Positions 63,714-64,000 of a stretch of 64,000 nucleotides of DNA are shown here, piece by piece. Made by a program: the position numbers and the translations under genes. The DNA is taken from NCBI RefSeq assembly GCF_017115045.1, contig NZ_JABXKK010000121.1:1-64000 (forward strand), read 5' to 3'. The DNA comes from Nostoc sp. NMS8. GTDB lineage: Bacteria > Cyanobacteriota > Cyanobacteriia > Cyanobacteriales > Nostocaceae. The first letter of the stretch is position 1, and every line of letters begins with the position of its first letter. The notes under the pieces were generated by a model. It was not told the DNA's origin and ran no database searches. It saw nothing but the letters and a program-made list of their open reading frames with translations.

Positions 63714-64000
63714 ATGAAAATTGCTCAATATGGAACAGCGATTGTGGTCATCCATGCGATCGTACATGGACTGCATGGTTTAGCACATGTGGAAATCCCA
63801 GTTCCCCTCTCAATACTTCAGAGTTTATTTGTGGGTATTGTGATTTATGCGATTCCCATCATTGCAGTCGTTTTACTTTGGACACAGTTTTACCGCATTG
63901 GTAGCTGGCTCTTGCTCTTTTCAATGGCAGCATCAATCCTTTTTGGAATCTACAATCATTTGATCGTGATTAGTTCGGATCATGTGTCTCAAGTTTCCTT
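63714..64000 (+). CDS. Small integral membrane protein, 3' end outside the window
   Basis: A frame open from ATG 63714 to the window end (95 codons so far), preceded by AAGGGAGAAGAGAG. It starts MKIAQYGTAIVVIHAIVHGL and contains three or so hydrophobic helices (about 6-20, 33-54 and 60-77). Histidines cluster near the start (IHAIVHGLHGLAHVE), which could bind a metal or haem. It is translated right after the epimerase-like gene, so probably operonic. No family recognised; it is incomplete. Confidence 0.75.
   Translation, partial: MKIAQYGTAIVVIHAIVHGLHGLAHVEIPVPLSILQSLFVGIVIYAIPIIAVVLLWTQFYRIGSWLLLFSMAASILFGIYNHLIVISSDHVSQVS

Overview
The window looks like a chromosomal segment of a filamentous, heterocyst-forming type cyanobacterium (order Nostocales, Nostoc/Anabaena-like). 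This is inferred from the very frequent HIP1 octamer GCGATCGC, SLH-domain Som-type porins, a fused CbiG-CobJ cobalamin enzyme, CHASE2 kinases, DUF1822/DUF928/CHAT proteins, and many small dispersed hairpin repeats and 21-bp tandem arrays. No rRNA, tRNA, CRISPR array or intact transposase was recognised.

Region 1 (1-7.5 kb) holds a TIGR03032-type protein with a frameshifted N-terminus, a 5'-truncated RTX/cadherin-like protein, a sensor kinase reduced to its two ends, the CbiG-CobJ fusion, a small coiled protein, and a 55-residue ribbon-helix-helix protein.

Region 2 (7.5-41 kb) is a large organosulfur-scavenging island. It contains a sulfonate operon (ssuD-ssuC-ssuB, minus strand) followed by two tandem D-2-hydroxyacid dehydrogenases. 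It also has two acyl-CoA-dehydrogenase-type flavoproteins, two convergent SLH porins, and an AprA-like flavoprotein coupled to an AprB-like 2x[4Fe-4S] ferredoxin. Further members are two tandem amidohydrolases, a methyltransferase, a TauD-type dioxygenase, and six SsuA-like solute-binding proteins (four lipoproteins, two probable Tat substrates). Only one permease/ATPase pair is present, so several binding proteins may share it. A TVP38 membrane protein, a GT2 glycosyltransferase and an SDR enzyme flanked by gene ruins are interspersed.

Region 3 (41-48.5 kb) holds a small membrane protein, a CHASE2-Ser/Thr kinase, a 21-bp tandem array, a lipoprotein and uppP. An intact ArsR-SRPBCC pair follows, surrounded by fragments of HAD, dimeric-barrel, VOC and unidentified genes.

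Region 4 (48.5-62.3 kb) is the most intriguing part. A tight minus-strand operon encodes a sigma-70-like protein, a DUF1822 protein and a CHAT (caspase-like)-CHASE2 membrane protein. Next to it lie a secreted DUF928 protein, an exported TPR-CHAT protein, a TPR protein and a 1.2-kDa-residue-scale (1169-residue) two-partner-secretion haemagglutinin-like protein. I infer a possible surface-sensing or caspase-like protease signalling module; its function is not shown by the sequence.

Region 5 (62.4-64 kb) carries a small unidentified ORF, an NAD-dependent epimerase-type protein and a membrane protein cut off by the window end.
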